Positions 45,131 through 64,000 of a stretch of 64,000 nucleotides of DNA are shown one piece after another. A program made the position numbers and the translations under genes. Location of the stretch: assembly GCA_008933995.1 (NCBI GenBank), contig WARS01000046.1:4202026-4266025 (forward strand), written 5' to 3'. The notes under the pieces were generated by a model. That model saw only the letters and a program-made list of their open reading frames with translations, was not told the DNA's origin and did not search any database. The first letter of the stretch is position 1; the number at the start of each line of letters is the position of its first letter. Source of the stretch: Datnioides undecimradiatus. Lineage: Eukaryota > Chordata > Actinopteri > Lobotiformes > Datnioididae.

Positions 45131-48100
45131 ATGGGGGACAAGCAATATAAAGGTAAAGTGCCTCTTGTTGAAGAAACAAAGGTGAAAGTGCTTTATGAAA
45201 ATGAAGCATCATTTGGGCCCGAAGACAAAGCTGATTACCCTCTTGCTGGGACTAACTCCATCTACTCTGCGATTCTAAGCAGAAATGAGGCTGTCAAGGA
45301 TGCCAAGCGCCTTAAGACTTTTTTGGAACTGCGAGACAAGTACGTGAAGAAGAAGGTTGTGTTTGAGGACCCGCTGTTTCCTGCCAATGACTCATCTCTC
45401 TTCTACAGTCACAAACCTTTGATGAAGTTTGAGTGGAAACGTCCTTCTGTGAGTGCCTGTTCTTTAAGTCAAATTACACTTAATACAAAAGTGTCTCTTC
45501 TCTAAAATCCCTGTGACTCTCAACGGCTCCTCCACAACACATGAGTGGTGTGTCAAGTTGATATGGCTGCATGGTTGTGGATGCATAGTTCTGGGTTGTC
45601 ACCTTCTACAATCACAGACAGCTGACTTTCACACAGGAGGACACTCCCTGCCAGTGTTGGGAAACATGGTGGCGACTCAGTGTTGGCTGAAGAGTTTCAT
45701 ATTTTTCTTATATACCTTGGCAAGAAGGTTTGATAGTTTTCCAAAACACTGCATTTAACACCAAATGGTTCTGACTTGCAGCCCTGATAGGAGGACTTTT
45801 GGCAGAAGTCGTTTAGCTTAGCTCATGAAAAGACACATGTCTTTGACTCACCTGCCAACATGCTGACACAGATATGCTCACTAACAGACACGACAAGTGA
45901 CACAAACCCTTAATCCAAAACCAAACACTTACCACATGTATCTCAATGTGAAAATCCTCAGTAACAAAAAAAGGATAGAGGTGGTATCAGCAAAATGTAG
46001 AGTTCTCTTAATGCAAAATGACCCCTTTCAAAGTGTTTTGTTATATATATAAAGCAATATTATGTTTTGTATCAAATTACTATTACTACAGTATTAATAC
46101 ATAAGGAACAAACTGCAGCCTACATGAACAGTATAGACATGACAGTTAAAATAAACATTTTTTCTCAATTTTACTACTTAGGTCCACATTGTTGTTAAAT
46201 GTAGTCTTACGGGTATAAAGTCCAGTGTAACATGAATCCAAAACTTGATTGTTCCTTAATGGCTAATGACAAATGCAGGCTTTCCCATGCAGTTGAGATT
46301 AGTGATACATGAATCCCATCCAGGGGTCAGCAAGTGGAGCACACTCTAAATTAGGAACATGAGGCTTCCTATTAACAGCGTTAGTTATGTTCAACTCGAT
46401 TTTTGATATCTTTATCATATCTCTGTCCTCTTTTTTAAACTCTGAAAATTGTACTCACTAATACCTGACTACAGTGAAAGGTTTCATAAACTAAACTATA
46501 CAATCCATTAAATAAATGTGTGAATATGTTATAATGATGCATGATCATTTCCTGTAGGACCAGTCTCAGTCACTCTGCCATGACAGAGATACGTAGTTAT
46601 GAAGTGAGTGGGCTTGTCTGCATTCAGCACAACATTATCACTTGTTCAGAGGACTAAAGGGTCGTGACCAGAGCACCTCCAACAGCTGCTTCCTCGTAAA
46701 TATGCAGCGAATGAAAGAGGGGCGGGGGAGTGGGGGTCCCTGATGGTTCGACTAAACCAGAACCTCCAAATTCTCCAACTCACGATCAGTTTCATCACAC
46801 CATCAATCAATGAATACAAATCTTTAATTGCTGTGAGCTTCAGATGTTAACCAATACCAGAATAACACCTATATGTAAGAAAAAGATGCATAAATGAACT
46901 GGTCTAATCTGATCTAATTTAACAAGCCAAAGTTCTCAAATGCTATCTAAATATACATAATTAAAGCAAAAAAACCCACATAATTTGGAAATTTCTCCAC
47001 TGTGGGATAAATAAAGTATTGTCCTATGTTATTTTTATTTTCAAAGGAATTATGCATCTGTCCCTCTAAGCCAATATTTAAAATATTTTGGTCAAATATA
47101 TAAAAAGTGTTGATATACCACCCTAATACAGGTATGGTTATTTTATTTTGATATTTATTAATATATACATTAAAACCAGTGAAGGTGACTGACAGTTAAT
47201 CAAACATGCAGTTTTTTTGATCAGCGGTGCCTGATGCGTCCTTTGACTCTAAAAAGTACATGTTTTCTTGTTATCACCCTTTTCATCCAAATGTGCACTT
47301 GTGAAAACATAATTAAACATGACTGTTTCTGATTGTTCTAGAGACTGAATCAGTATCTTTAAAGTTGGCAGCAATGTGCCAATGTCTCTTTTCTCCTTGG
47401 CAGGAAATTTGTGAAGATCCCCAGTTCATCATAGATGGAGCAAACAGGACAGACATCTGTCAGGGAGAATTGGGTAACGTTCAAACCATTTCTGCTTTCG
47501 TAACATTGCACACCATGCTGCCTGGGAATGTGGAACTGAAAAATAACTTTCCGTGATCCTTTTTTGACAAAACATTGCTATGTGTTTTTGCATTAAAGCA
47601 TGCACTGTGGAATAGAAAGCAAGAATATGATAGAAAACTAGGTTACTGAGCTGGGAAAACACAGAAAGGAACAACCAATTCAGGTGCATTTTGGTTGTGT
47701 TGAAACCTCTTTATTCCTTCCGCACAAGCTGAAACAGTCCTGTTGGAGGACATGGCAAAATGAAATATCTGTAACAGCCAAGACATGTGAGATAGAAACA
47801 AGATCTGTGAATATGCTTAACAGCTGCTGTGACCGTAAGAATTAGCTTTAACCTTACTGATGATTACTGCTTGTTGATGACTGACACCTGCACCAATGTG
47901 GCTTTAATCTGTGACAACTGTGACACTTTATGAAGTGGTACGCTTGGATCAAGTGTTTTCATAGCTCATGAATCTGCTGTTGACAGGTGACTGCTGGCTG
48001 CTGGCTGCCATCGCCTGCCTGACAGTGAGCGAGAAGCTGTTGTACAGAGTAATTCCCTCAGATCAGAGCTTCACCGAGAACTATGCCGGCATCTTCCATT

Positions 48101-51100
48101 TCCAGGTTCTTGACATTTGAATTTGCAACACCCCCCAAAATATACACCTTGGTTTGTGGTGGCACCTAATTACCAAATGAATGAATGAAATTCAGTTTAT
48201 ATGATTTGATTTTAACATAAAAATAGCACAATGTCAATGTCATGCTCTTACATGCAGACTATTACACTTTACATGTCTGAATGCATGTATACTTTCACAT
48301 ATGAAATCAGTTAAATTTGTTGTATGTGATATACATTTTCATATGACCAAACACATGTGAAACCTTAGTTTTTACGTCTCAAACGTCAAACCTTTAATAT
48401 CAGCCGATATGTTATTATCAAGTTTTAACACGAGACCTTGTTCAACAAATGTGAATCAGATAAAAGTTAAAATGTTAACAGGAGCTTTTCTTCACCCATA
48501 TAAATGTTTCCTCTCTGTTTCATCATTAAGTTCTTGTTTTAATTTGTTCTGTTTTCTGATACTCAGTTCTGGCGTTATGGCGAATGGATCGATGTGGTTG
48601 TGGATGACCGCATCCCCACCTGCAACAACCAGCTGGTTTTCACCAAATCCTTCAGAAAAAACGAGTTCTGGAGCGCTCTTTTGGAAAAAGCCTATGCAAA
48701 GTGAGTGAACGGTCTGTGAGTGTCCACTGCAAAGCGATCAAAGAGTGGTGCAACTCATCACAGCGTCACCTGTTAATTCATTCAGCTGAGTTCAGATTTC
48801 CGATCCATCTACTGAAAAAAGTGTAGTTGTCAAGTCTGGAACAAGCCTGAGGAGGTTAAATCACTGCAGGTGTTTTAAACATAAATCTACTTGTTTTGAT
48901 AAATGTTTTTATCAGTAACAGTAACAGTATTTAGAAACAGGGAAAATCACAGTAATGCCACCTGAAGCAACCTGATCGGATGATCGACACCTGATACCTG
49001 CTGCTCTCATGTCTCTGGCATAAAGTTTAAGCGTTTTTTTCCACTGAAACAATCCTTAAGATCAAATTTTGATCTAGGTGTCTATACTTTTTGCAGTGTA
49101 GTGACTAGACACTGACTAGTAACTAGACACACAACTCCTCATGTTTCATAAATTGGCTGCAGACACTGTGAAAAGTCCAAGGCTTAGAGCACTGACCAAA
49201 ATGATTGACCTCTCTCTCAGGTTGCACGGGTCTTATGAGGCACTGAAAGGGGGTAACACTTTGGAAGCCATGGAGGATTTCACAGGTGGAGTTACTGAGT
49301 TTTTCGAGCTGTCCGAGGCACCTAAAGATCTCTACAACATCATGAGGAAGGCCCTGGAGAGAGGCTCGCTCATGGGCTGCTCCATAGATGTGAGTGGTAA
49401 CAAAAAGCAGAATTAAGTCTACAGAAAACATCAAAGTGACTGAAACACAAGAGCAATAAAACAAACATGGTTTTCTTAGATGAGTTGTGCAGTAACAAAA
49501 CTGACCGAAATATAAAAATGAGCTTTGGAAAATAAAAAATAAAAACACTGTAAAAACAGAAAAAAGTGCAATACTCTCAGTGGCTACTATGTTAGCGTAA
49601 CCAGTTTTACCCAGTGATCATTAAGTTTTATCTTAATCTATAACACTGTATAATGCTTTATCAAAACTATATTATTAATCTGAATCTGCAAAGTAATTTG
49701 AAGCTAAAGTTGTCAGACAAATGTAATGTAAGTAATGTAATGTAATGTAATGTAAAAATCCAGGACATTACTCTGAATTGTAGTGAAGAAGAAACAGAGA
49801 GTGGTATGAAAAGAAAACACTCACAAGTATTAAACTGTATTAAATATAATTGAAGTAAAAGTACTTAATACAATCCCTCACTGCCTGTATCTCACTTGCA
49901 CATCCCTTTCAAAACCTGATCTTAGAAAAATAAGATTTTAACCATCAAATACAGACTAATTCAATGAGTTAAAGTTACATCTTAGGAAGGCATGTTGCCT
50001 CAAAATCCAGTCTGAATATTGTGCTGATGTGTGTTGTATCTGTCTGTGTTGTATCAGATTTTCTCTGCCAGTGAAATGGAGGCTCGGACTGATCAGGGGC
50101 TGGTTAAGGGTCATGCTTACTCCATCATAGGCCTGGCGGAGGTACAGTAAAAGGTCCATGTGCTCTTAATGCAGATGTATTTGTATTATGTATTGGATTT
50201 GAGTAGTTCTGTGAAATTGTTGTCTCCAGTGTGACGAAGTCGCAAAGGACACCAAAATACGTCTGATTCGCCTGCGCAATCCCTGGGGTTGGGTGCTGTG
50301 GAAGGGCCCATGGAGTGCAAAGTAAGATTTGGAAAAACTTCAATTTATCTTTTTTATCGTTATGAAAAAATCGAATATTTGCATATAAAAACAGTTTACG
50401 TGAAGCTTTTCAAAGTATAAAACTAAGATGTGGGAGCTCTGCATCACAGTATTTATATATTAGGAGTGACAACTCAGCTGATGGTGTTGCTGTAAAACAG
50501 AGAAATGTTTGCACCATATGATGCAGGTTTGACTGATGCCCTTTGACAAACCCTTTCTTTATGTTGCAGTGAGCGAGTATTAATATGATCTGGTATCTCC
50601 ATAGTTCAAAGGAATGGTCGACCATTTCCGTTGCAGACAGGGAAAACCTGAAAAAACAGACGGTGGAGTCGAGTGAGTTCTGGTGAGTAAAACCACTGCG
50701 ACACACTCTCCATCACGTCTTTCATCTTTTTTATTTTATTTTCTGTCACAGATATAAACAAGCCATCAAACTGATCACTAGCCTTTAAATTCTACAGTAG
50801 AACGCTAATATGCTAAACATTAGCTAAATACGCACGATTTAATAGTCAAATCTTCAAAATTTGTTCACATTTAATCTTTCATCAGTTTTGTAGTTGCTTC
50901 AAGACTTAACAAAGTTTAACAAAGTTTAAATGGCCCATTCGGATGTGTATGTTCTGCTCACAATAAACAAAAAATAATGCACAGTGTTGCAGCTTTCTAT
51001 TTATTTCATTGTTTGAAGAGTGTACTGTACATGGCCACTGTACTGTTTTAGTCTTGTTCCACATTCCTCATAGTTCAATTTTTAAAACGAGTCAGTTTTT

Positions 51101-54100
51101 ATTTGTTTTGCCAGATCACAAAGGTCTTAAAGACACCTAGACAGGAAAAATCCTGTCCTGTAATGATAGAGGAGGGATCTCTCCTCTAAAAAGTTGTTCT
51201 CCTACAAGCTTTCTCTTTCATTCTCCCTTCCAGGATGAGTTTTGATGACTTTAAGAAGAACTTCACAAAGCTGGAGATGTGTAACCTGACTCCCGACACA
51301 CTGCAGGGTGATGAAAGACACAACTGGACAGTGTCGATCAACGAGGGTCGCTGGGTGAGAGGCAGCTCTGCAGGCGGCTGCAGGAACAGTCCAGGTTGGT
51401 CTACACTTTTTATTTTTTTAATCAGCTGTTTTTATTTAATTCTAAAAAAATCCAATCTTGATTAAATTCTTGTGTCCTTCCCCAGGCTGCTATCTTACGA
51501 CCCCTTGTTGTAGATTTACTCTTTTTTGTTTTCAGAGACATTCTGGACCAATCCTCAGTATCGGCTGCAACTCTATGAGGAGGATGATGATCCAGACGAC
51601 GGGGAGGTGGCCTGCACTGTTGTCGTGGCTCTGATGCAGAAAGGTCGAAGGATGCAGCGTCATCGAGGGGCCACATTCCTCACAATTGGATTTTCCATCT
51701 ACGAGGTGCTGATCACACGACCCTTAATCACTGGATTAGTATTCACAGGAGTCAAACCTCCTCCTTACCTTCTTCTTTGTCTCTGCAGGTGCCAAAGGAG
51801 GTATGACTTTCTTGGAAGAGGACATTATTTTGATGAAGACATCACATTCACTGCATTGATCTGTCTCCTCAGTGTTGCGTGTGTGTTTGATTTAATAGCA
51901 CATGTGTTGTATACTACCTATGTACTACTATGTTCTACCACCAGTAAATCCTTATTATTATACTTAAATTGTGAAAAAACCAAAAGATATTTCATTTCCA
52001 GAGATAGTTTACTGTACAGACAGTGGTGGTCAATCTTCTCATCTGACCCTCTGCAGGAACAGGCGTGTTTTCCAAAACATTTGAACAATTCCTTTGTGTT
52101 AAATGCTTTTTTCAGTGTTCAATAATCTGATTATTTTGGGAGCTCATTCATGTCCCATCAACTTTCATTATTTTTACACTTTCACTTGACTTCTTTCTAT
52201 CCATAGATGTGTGGGAAGAACCAACATCTGCAGAAGAACTTCTTCCTGTACACAGCGTCCAAAGCCAAATGCAAGACGTACATTAACTTGAGGGAGGTAA
52301 CAGAGCGTTTCCGTCTGCCTCCAGGAGAGTATGTCATCATCCCAACGACCTTTGAACCCCATCAAGAGGGAGAGTTCATTCTCAGGGTCTTCTCTGAGAA
52401 GCAGAGCACATCTGAGTAAGCATCACTGAGGGTCACAGAATGTATTTGGTGGTGCAGCTGATGTTTTTTGGGGGGAATCTTTTACAGGAGAATTGCAAAA
52501 TATGACAAAGCCTTTAAATGAGTCCGTAAATGAATTGCATTGATCCTATTGTGTCTGTTTTTCCTCACAGGGAGGCAGAAAACACAATCGGCTCTGTCCA
52601 AACACAGGTTTGCAATGTGATTGGGGAGGTAGTGAGGAGATAATTCTGACTGATGATGCAGTGGCGAAACAACTCAAAACAGGAGTCTGTTCACTTTTTA
52701 TATCTGTTTTTTTTTTTAAAATGTGGTTTCAATCACATTCAGTAGCCAGTTAAAAACAATAACAAGCATTAATCACTGTGAAGTCTCTGTGAGCAACAAT
52801 CATTTTCTCCAGTTTACCTTAAATACTGTAGCTGAGTGTAACACTCTTATGGATTAAGACATAACTTTTACGTAAATGTAAATATAGAAGAAATGGGACA
52901 TTTCAACAAAGTAGTCTTGACACTGAGAAGCTTTAATAGCATCTCTTCCTATCAAAGAGACTGAACATATGGTCACCAAACAACAACAAGCAGTGCAGCA
53001 CAGGTGCTTCATTATTCAAACAAGAGCACCGTGTCTGCAGCACACTTTCACGCTGTGACATCAGTTTGAATTCCTTACATTGACACCCCCACTGTGTGAC
53101 ATGCATAATTCATCAACCTCTCTCTTGAAATCTCACTTTGTCTTGTTCATATTGTATGTTCAGTCATTGTTTTTCCCTCGAGAGCAACTAACAGACTTGA
53201 CAGTACAGGTGTTTTCCTCCTTTTCATCTCACTTCATCCTTCTGTCCTTTCCTATCTTACTGGTCATCAGCAAGACAAGAAAAAGAAAGAAAAGGTAATG
53301 CATGCATCTAGAAAGAGCGTTGTTAGATTGCTTTTAAACTCTGGTTTCCCCACTCCTTGTCTCCATCATGTATTTATAGTTGTGACATAATTGCATATAT
53401 GGATTGTAACAAGTGGAAAAACTATGGATTAACTCTCTCTTTTCTGTTCTGTTTGTCTCTTATCACCCTTCTCTGCCATTACCCACATGCCAGCCTATTG
53501 TATTTGTGTCAGACAGAGCACAAGCCAACAAAGAAATAGAGCATGATGGCATTCAGGGGGAAAAGAAGAAACCAAAGGTAATTTCCTGGTTTGCAGGAGT
53601 GGCAGTGTGTCTGTTGTTGAGCCAAAACACCCACGCTGCAGCTGCGCAGCAAATGGCCCATCGTGACCTTTGCCCTGATGTAATTTCTGGAGACTGACAC
53701 TCTGAAATGTAATCTTGACCGGGTCAAATGACATCGCTGGGAATAAAACAATTGAGTATGAGGCCAAGTGGCTCAGCTGCACCTGTTTTCCTGTAAGGGC
53801 TTAGCGTATACAGGCCAAGTTGTTTATGTCTTTTCTGCAATGTGCTGCTCTCCCCTGGTGCTATAAGGAAATGCAATTAATCAGTCACTGAATGTAGTGT
53901 TGGTTAAAATGCAGCAGGAATAAACTGAAGACACAGAACATCATCATATAAAGACTTCTAGGTGTTGATAAATCATATAATGAACAAATAAAGAACAATA
54001 ATGATTAAAATATTTAGTATAATAATTATGCAGAATGGCATATTAAAAATATATATTTTATATTATTGGATGCATTAAAGTGTATGTGTTATGTTGCAGC

Positions 54101-56448
54101 TAGGTGGAGGTGGGGGGGCTTATTGATATTTATGTACTGCTGAGTCACTTGTGAATGAATCCCATGGATTGATGTTTTGTGTTAATTCATAATATCACAT
54201 CGTGATTTATTTTAATAATATCTGTGTTGGCAAAGTAGGTAAAGCATAAAGGGGCAGCAAATGATTGACTTATTTACTTATTTATGTTCCACCACTGGCT
54301 GTCACTTTACTTTTCACTGTTTCTGTAGTCACTGCTGTCTGCCTCTGTAAAACTGATCTTCAAACTGGTTCTTTATAGTTTAAAATGCAGAGTAGTGAGT
54401 TTTTTCTTCAAAATTATTTTTCAATTTATTTTTTGGACCAATAAGTGGCTTTATAACTCACTTCCCTCCTATCTGTAGAGAAAAATACTCCAACCTGAGG
54501 AAGAGACTGAGGAGGAGAAACAGTTCAGAGCCATTTACCAGCAGATTGCCGGTGAGGTGAGTACACAGAGAGGAGAGTTCTCCTGCGTCATCTGGATAAC
54601 GTAGGAGAGTCAAGCAGGTCTGAGTGTAACATCTGAGCTGATATGAAATGCATCTTGCCTTATTCAGGACATGCAGATCTGTGCCAACGAACTAAAGATG
54701 ATCATGAAGAATGTTCTCTCTAAGCGTGAGTACAAGATCAGGATCGTTACTATAATCCATGTAATGTGCTGCTCATTTATACTGAGCTCTCCTTTTCCAC
54801 AGATAGTGAAATAAAGTCAGAGGGTTTCAGCCTTGAGACATGCCGGAGTATGATCGCCCTGATGGATGTATCCTTTCAGTTGATTAAAACAGTACAGCAG
54901 CAGAACAGTATAAGAAAGACATATGTTATATGATGAAAATACCAACTTTATGGACAAAACAAGAGTATATGTAGCATTCCTCTTGTAGTCAACATTGAAT
55001 GAACTGTGCAGCAGTGAGGTGAGGCTTATAAGACTGAAAATATCTATTAATTAAAGGCCTTTAAAAACAATTCATAATGGACCCTTGGTGACACATTCAA
55101 CATCTTGTAGAGTACTGCAGAAAAGAATCAAATGAACCTTTAAAACAGGCTCTGCTGGTATTTTCTATAACTGACCCTTGCACAGACTGATGGGACGGGA
55201 AAACTGAACCTGCAGGAGTTCAAACACCTGTGGAAAAAGATCAAGGCGTGGCAGGTTGGACCAGTTTAGCTACGCCTAACTGCTGCTCGTGTTTTACAGA
55301 CCTACACGTTTTCATCTGACTGTCCGTCTCCTCCAACTGTGATTCCAGCTGATCTTCAGACGTTACGATAAAGATAAATCCTGCTCCATTAGTAGTTTTG
55401 AGATGAGGAACGCCATCAATGAGGCAGGTGAGCAGCATGTTAGAAACTCACAGTTAAATTTTAAACTATGAATAATTACAAAATACATAAAATAAACAGT
55501 CGACACTGATTTTACAAGACGGACCCATACACCCCGCACTGTGAACTGTGACCCATGAGTCTAATCTGTTTCGTCTTCTCCACATGAAGGGTTTCACCTC
55601 AGCAAGCAGCTCTATGACATCATAGCCATGCGCTACGCAGATGAACACCTCAACATCGACTTTGACAGCTACATCTGCTGTTTCGTGAGGCTAGAGGGCA
55701 TGTTCAGTAAGTACATCCTGGTGCCAGGAGATATAAAGACCAAAAGTAACCTCACACAAATGAGTTACAGATGTCAAAGATATTCGCCCTAGTTATGAAT
55801 CTTCGCGGGGACAGATCTAATTTATAGTTCCCATTAACTGCAACAATCTTGAAAGAGCTGGATGAAGGCTGATCTGTTGTGTCTCTTACAGGAGCTTTCA
55901 ATGCTTTTGACAAAGATGGTGATGGAATAATCAAGCTCAACGTCCTGGAGGTATGTCAATTTAAGTGTAGCGTTATACATCTGTCACAGATGAACTGATC
56001 AGATTTTGGAGGTTAAAGGTCAAAGGTCAACATTGCAGTGACCTCAAAAAACTAATTATTTAATTAGGACACAAACATATTCAATAGGATAAAATTCTAG
56101 CAATTTATAATGGGCAGTCATGGATGCTAACCGCAACTTGAGTGGCTGGCAGATAAGTACATCCATCAGTTGGTATTTGTAGCTTACATGATTAAAAGCT
56201 CCTCGACATGGTGCAGCCCATCACAACAGCACTACAAACTGCACCTGTAGAAGTACTGTGAAGATAAATCAAAAGCTTTTTAATAAGTTTCACAAATGCA
56301 GAAGTTCTAATGGCACTGTTGTATTTGATTGCATCATGATGTGAAGTGCGGCGTACTTAAATGAATTTTCAAAACATTAAAGCCATTGTGCTCATATTTT
56401 ATTTTTATTTTCTCTTTCCAGTGGCTTCAGCTGACCATGTATTCTTGA
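45131..56448 (+). CDS. capn3: Calpain-3, muscle calcium-dependent cysteine protease (23 coding exons)
   Basis: Exons: 45131-45448, 47404-47473, 47987-48105, 48567-48700, 49221-49389, 50058-50141, 50230-50321, 50605-50682, 51234-51394, 51536-51705, 51789-51800, 52207-52415, 52571-52607, 53271-53294, 53494-53577, 54479-54556, 54668-54725, 54803-54867, 55186-55254, 55349-55427, 55590-55706, 55892-55950, 56422-56448. Total 770 aa. Catalytic Cys about 132 ([16 protein letters not shown]), His about 289 ([10 protein letters not shown]) and Asn about 315 (RLRNPWGW). A calpain C2-like domain follows, then an IS2-type linker ([14 protein letters not shown]; Lys-rich KKKKEK) and a penta-EF-hand ([33 protein letters not shown]). 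A 12-bp exon and the 209, 37, 78, 58, 65, 69, 79, 117 and 59-bp exons equal the human sizes as I recall them. The 144-bp IS1 exon of human CAPN3 has no counterpart here. Capn3a or capn3b cannot be decided from this window. Confidence 0.95.
49725..49757. repeat. (TAATG)n short tandem repeat
   Basis: About six TAATG units with one TAAG interruption, in capn3 intron 5. Confidence 0.8.
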
Positions 56449-56820
56449 AACACCTTCCTGACTCAGCTCCTGCACAGCTTCTTAATTTTTAGTATTTTTT
56501 CCCCACAGATAAAGTTACTCCAACAATATAAGGCTTTAAATCAAAACTCAGAGGTTTGCTGATTCCTCTACTTTTATGTGACATCACGATGTTGGCATAA
56601 TCAGTGTTCTGGACTCTACAGTGCTGAGGAGGGTGACTAAAATATGAATGCTGAAGTCTAATGCTGAACCTAATAATCATGTTGCATCAGTGTGTTGCCA
56701 TAAAGCAGAATAGGATAGTGAAGCGAGCATGTGGTGTAATGATGTGTACAATCAACTTCGTTGCCATGTTTTCCTATGTTGTGAACAATAAGTGATTAAC
56801 ATAAACTAGACCTGAGTTTT

Positions 56821-56826
56821 AATAAA
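56821..56826 (+). terminator. capn3: Poly(A) signal of capn3
   Basis: AATAAA about 370 bp after the stop codon, followed by a TG-rich stretch (AAAAGTGTGTGAATGG) suited to a downstream element. Confidence 0.65.
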
Positions 56827-56914
56827 TGTTTAAATATGAAAAGTGTGTGAATGGATATATTTTTTACAAATCTTTAGAGAAATACCAAACACATGAACAC
56901 TGATTATATTTTTC

Positions 56915-56920
56915 TTTATT
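56915..56920 (-). terminator. znf106: Poly(A) signal of znf106
   Basis: AATAAA on the minus strand, about 1 kb past the znf106 stop. It is less than 100 bp from the capn3 signal on the other strand. Confidence 0.5.
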
Positions 56921-57899
56921 TCTGTACAGACAGTAGGTATTAACACAAATTAAATACACACCGGACAGTATAAACATACAATTAAGGCAGAAGTCTTATT
57001 ACAGTTCCAGTTTGAGGTGACAATTTAATGTATTTGTATATATGTTTTGTAAAAAGTTTCCCATGATATCAGGAGACAAACTGTTTCTGAAAAGTCTGGA
57101 ATGGAGACCTACATCATGAAATCAGCCTGGAAGAGATCAATTTTACCAATACAGAAAAGTACAAGTAGCTAAATATTAGCCTATAGATTTTAAACTCTGG
57201 ATTTACTTCCCAAACAGGGAGTAAAAAATGAAAAAAAACAACAACAAAAAAACCCCAAAATCAGAGCCTGTTTATTTCCAACAATGAGCTGTCACATCTA
57301 TGCACTGTTCTTTCACACTGAAGTGAGAACTGGAGATTTTACTGACTGTTGATTTGACGTATGATTTAATTAAATTTGTTCAGGTTCAGACACGGTGCCG
57401 TTTGTGCTTCGCTGTGTCTTAACAGATTCAGCCGACATCACAACCTGTTCCCTCTGCTTCAGTGAACATCGCTCATACAAATATAAAGAAGACTGAATTC
57501 TAAAATGTAATTGAAAGCACGAAAGCTGCACAAAAATGCAGCAGAGTTGTGAAATAAATCTGAATTATTTCAAATTGACTGACTTTGTGTATGCATTATG
57601 TATAAAATGTATTTTATATATTGTCTTAAGCTAAATCATGTATGTGTTGAGAAACGTGACCAATAGGTCAGCAAAAATTGAGTGAGTGACTGTTAGTCAA
57701 CCATCCTGTCAAACAGCTTCAGGGATCAACAACAAGTGGCCTGTTTCGTTTCACTGTTTTAGATGCACGGTGTTCACGAGGTTGAAGAAGGGTGATGTGC
57801 ACTTCAAAAGCCAGAAACACACAAAAAGACAAAAACCAAAACCTCGGCTGATTTTCTGTACTGGATGAAACTCCTGCCTGCATCACTTCCCCGCTGCGG

Positions 57900-64000
<6,101 letters not shown>

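Noticed and set aside
51526-52125. 199-codon plus-strand frame as one exon
   Set aside because: Only 51536-51705 and the 12-bp exon 51789-51800 are coding; the rest reads through capn3 introns with GT/AG boundaries.
53080-53298. Separate 72-codon gene in the capn3 interval
   Set aside because: The frame is intron sequence running into the 24-bp capn3 exon at 53271-53294.
57686-57868. 60-codon plus-strand frame between capn3 and znf106
   Set aside because: Lies in the znf106 3' UTR region on the opposite strand; no motif or splice context.

Overview
The window is vertebrate nuclear DNA with long introns, canonical GT/AG splice sites, no operons, and a dense load of fish-type repeats. The gene set (macoilin-like, nrbp1, capn3, znf106, a CRISP-type CAP protein) and the repeat families point to a ray-finned fish, probably a percomorph teleost. 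The capn3-znf106 pair, tail to tail, is the arrangement I know from other vertebrates.

Layout. (1) 1-7.6 kb: one seven-exon cysteine-rich secretory protein gene on the minus strand (4887-7491), with a decayed duplicate of its last exon and 3' flank at 2.2-2.9 kb. (2) 7.6-11 kb: mostly non-coding, with an orphan exon-like reading frame and LINE debris. (3) 11.0-21.8 kb: an unrecognised gene for a very acidic Ser/Asp/Glu repeat protein. It has a well-formed promoter (full CRE, CACGTG E-box, TATA box), an ATG exon and a 3' end. It is broken by a decayed CACTA/EnSpm-like transposon (from 12275 to about 19.9 kb, itself carrying a LINE tail, a MITE and a long (TA)n tract). A second transposon-derived coding piece is fused in frame to the repeats near 20.4 kb. 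(4) 22-24.5 kb: repeats and the promoter-proximal region of the next gene.

(5) 24.67-32.95 kb: an 11-exon macoilin paralogue on the plus strand, predicted 646 aa. (6) 37.25-42.66 kb: nrbp1 on the minus strand, 17 coding exons, 534 aa, with a 3' UTR reaching about 35.65 kb. (7) 45.13-56.45 kb: capn3 (muscle calpain) on the plus strand, 23 coding exons, 770 aa, with the IS1-encoding exon apparently absent. (8) 57.90 kb to the window edge: znf106 on the minus strand, partial at its 5' end, with C-terminal WD40 repeats and zinc fingers.

The host genes are ordinary eukaryotic single transcription units and do not form a pathway together. The least explained part is 11-21.8 kb: an acidic 39-bp coding minisatellite gene and its junctions with SAM/EnSpm transposon reading frames. 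All exon boundaries were read by eye from reading frame, splice consensus and remembered family architecture; no alignment or database search was run.
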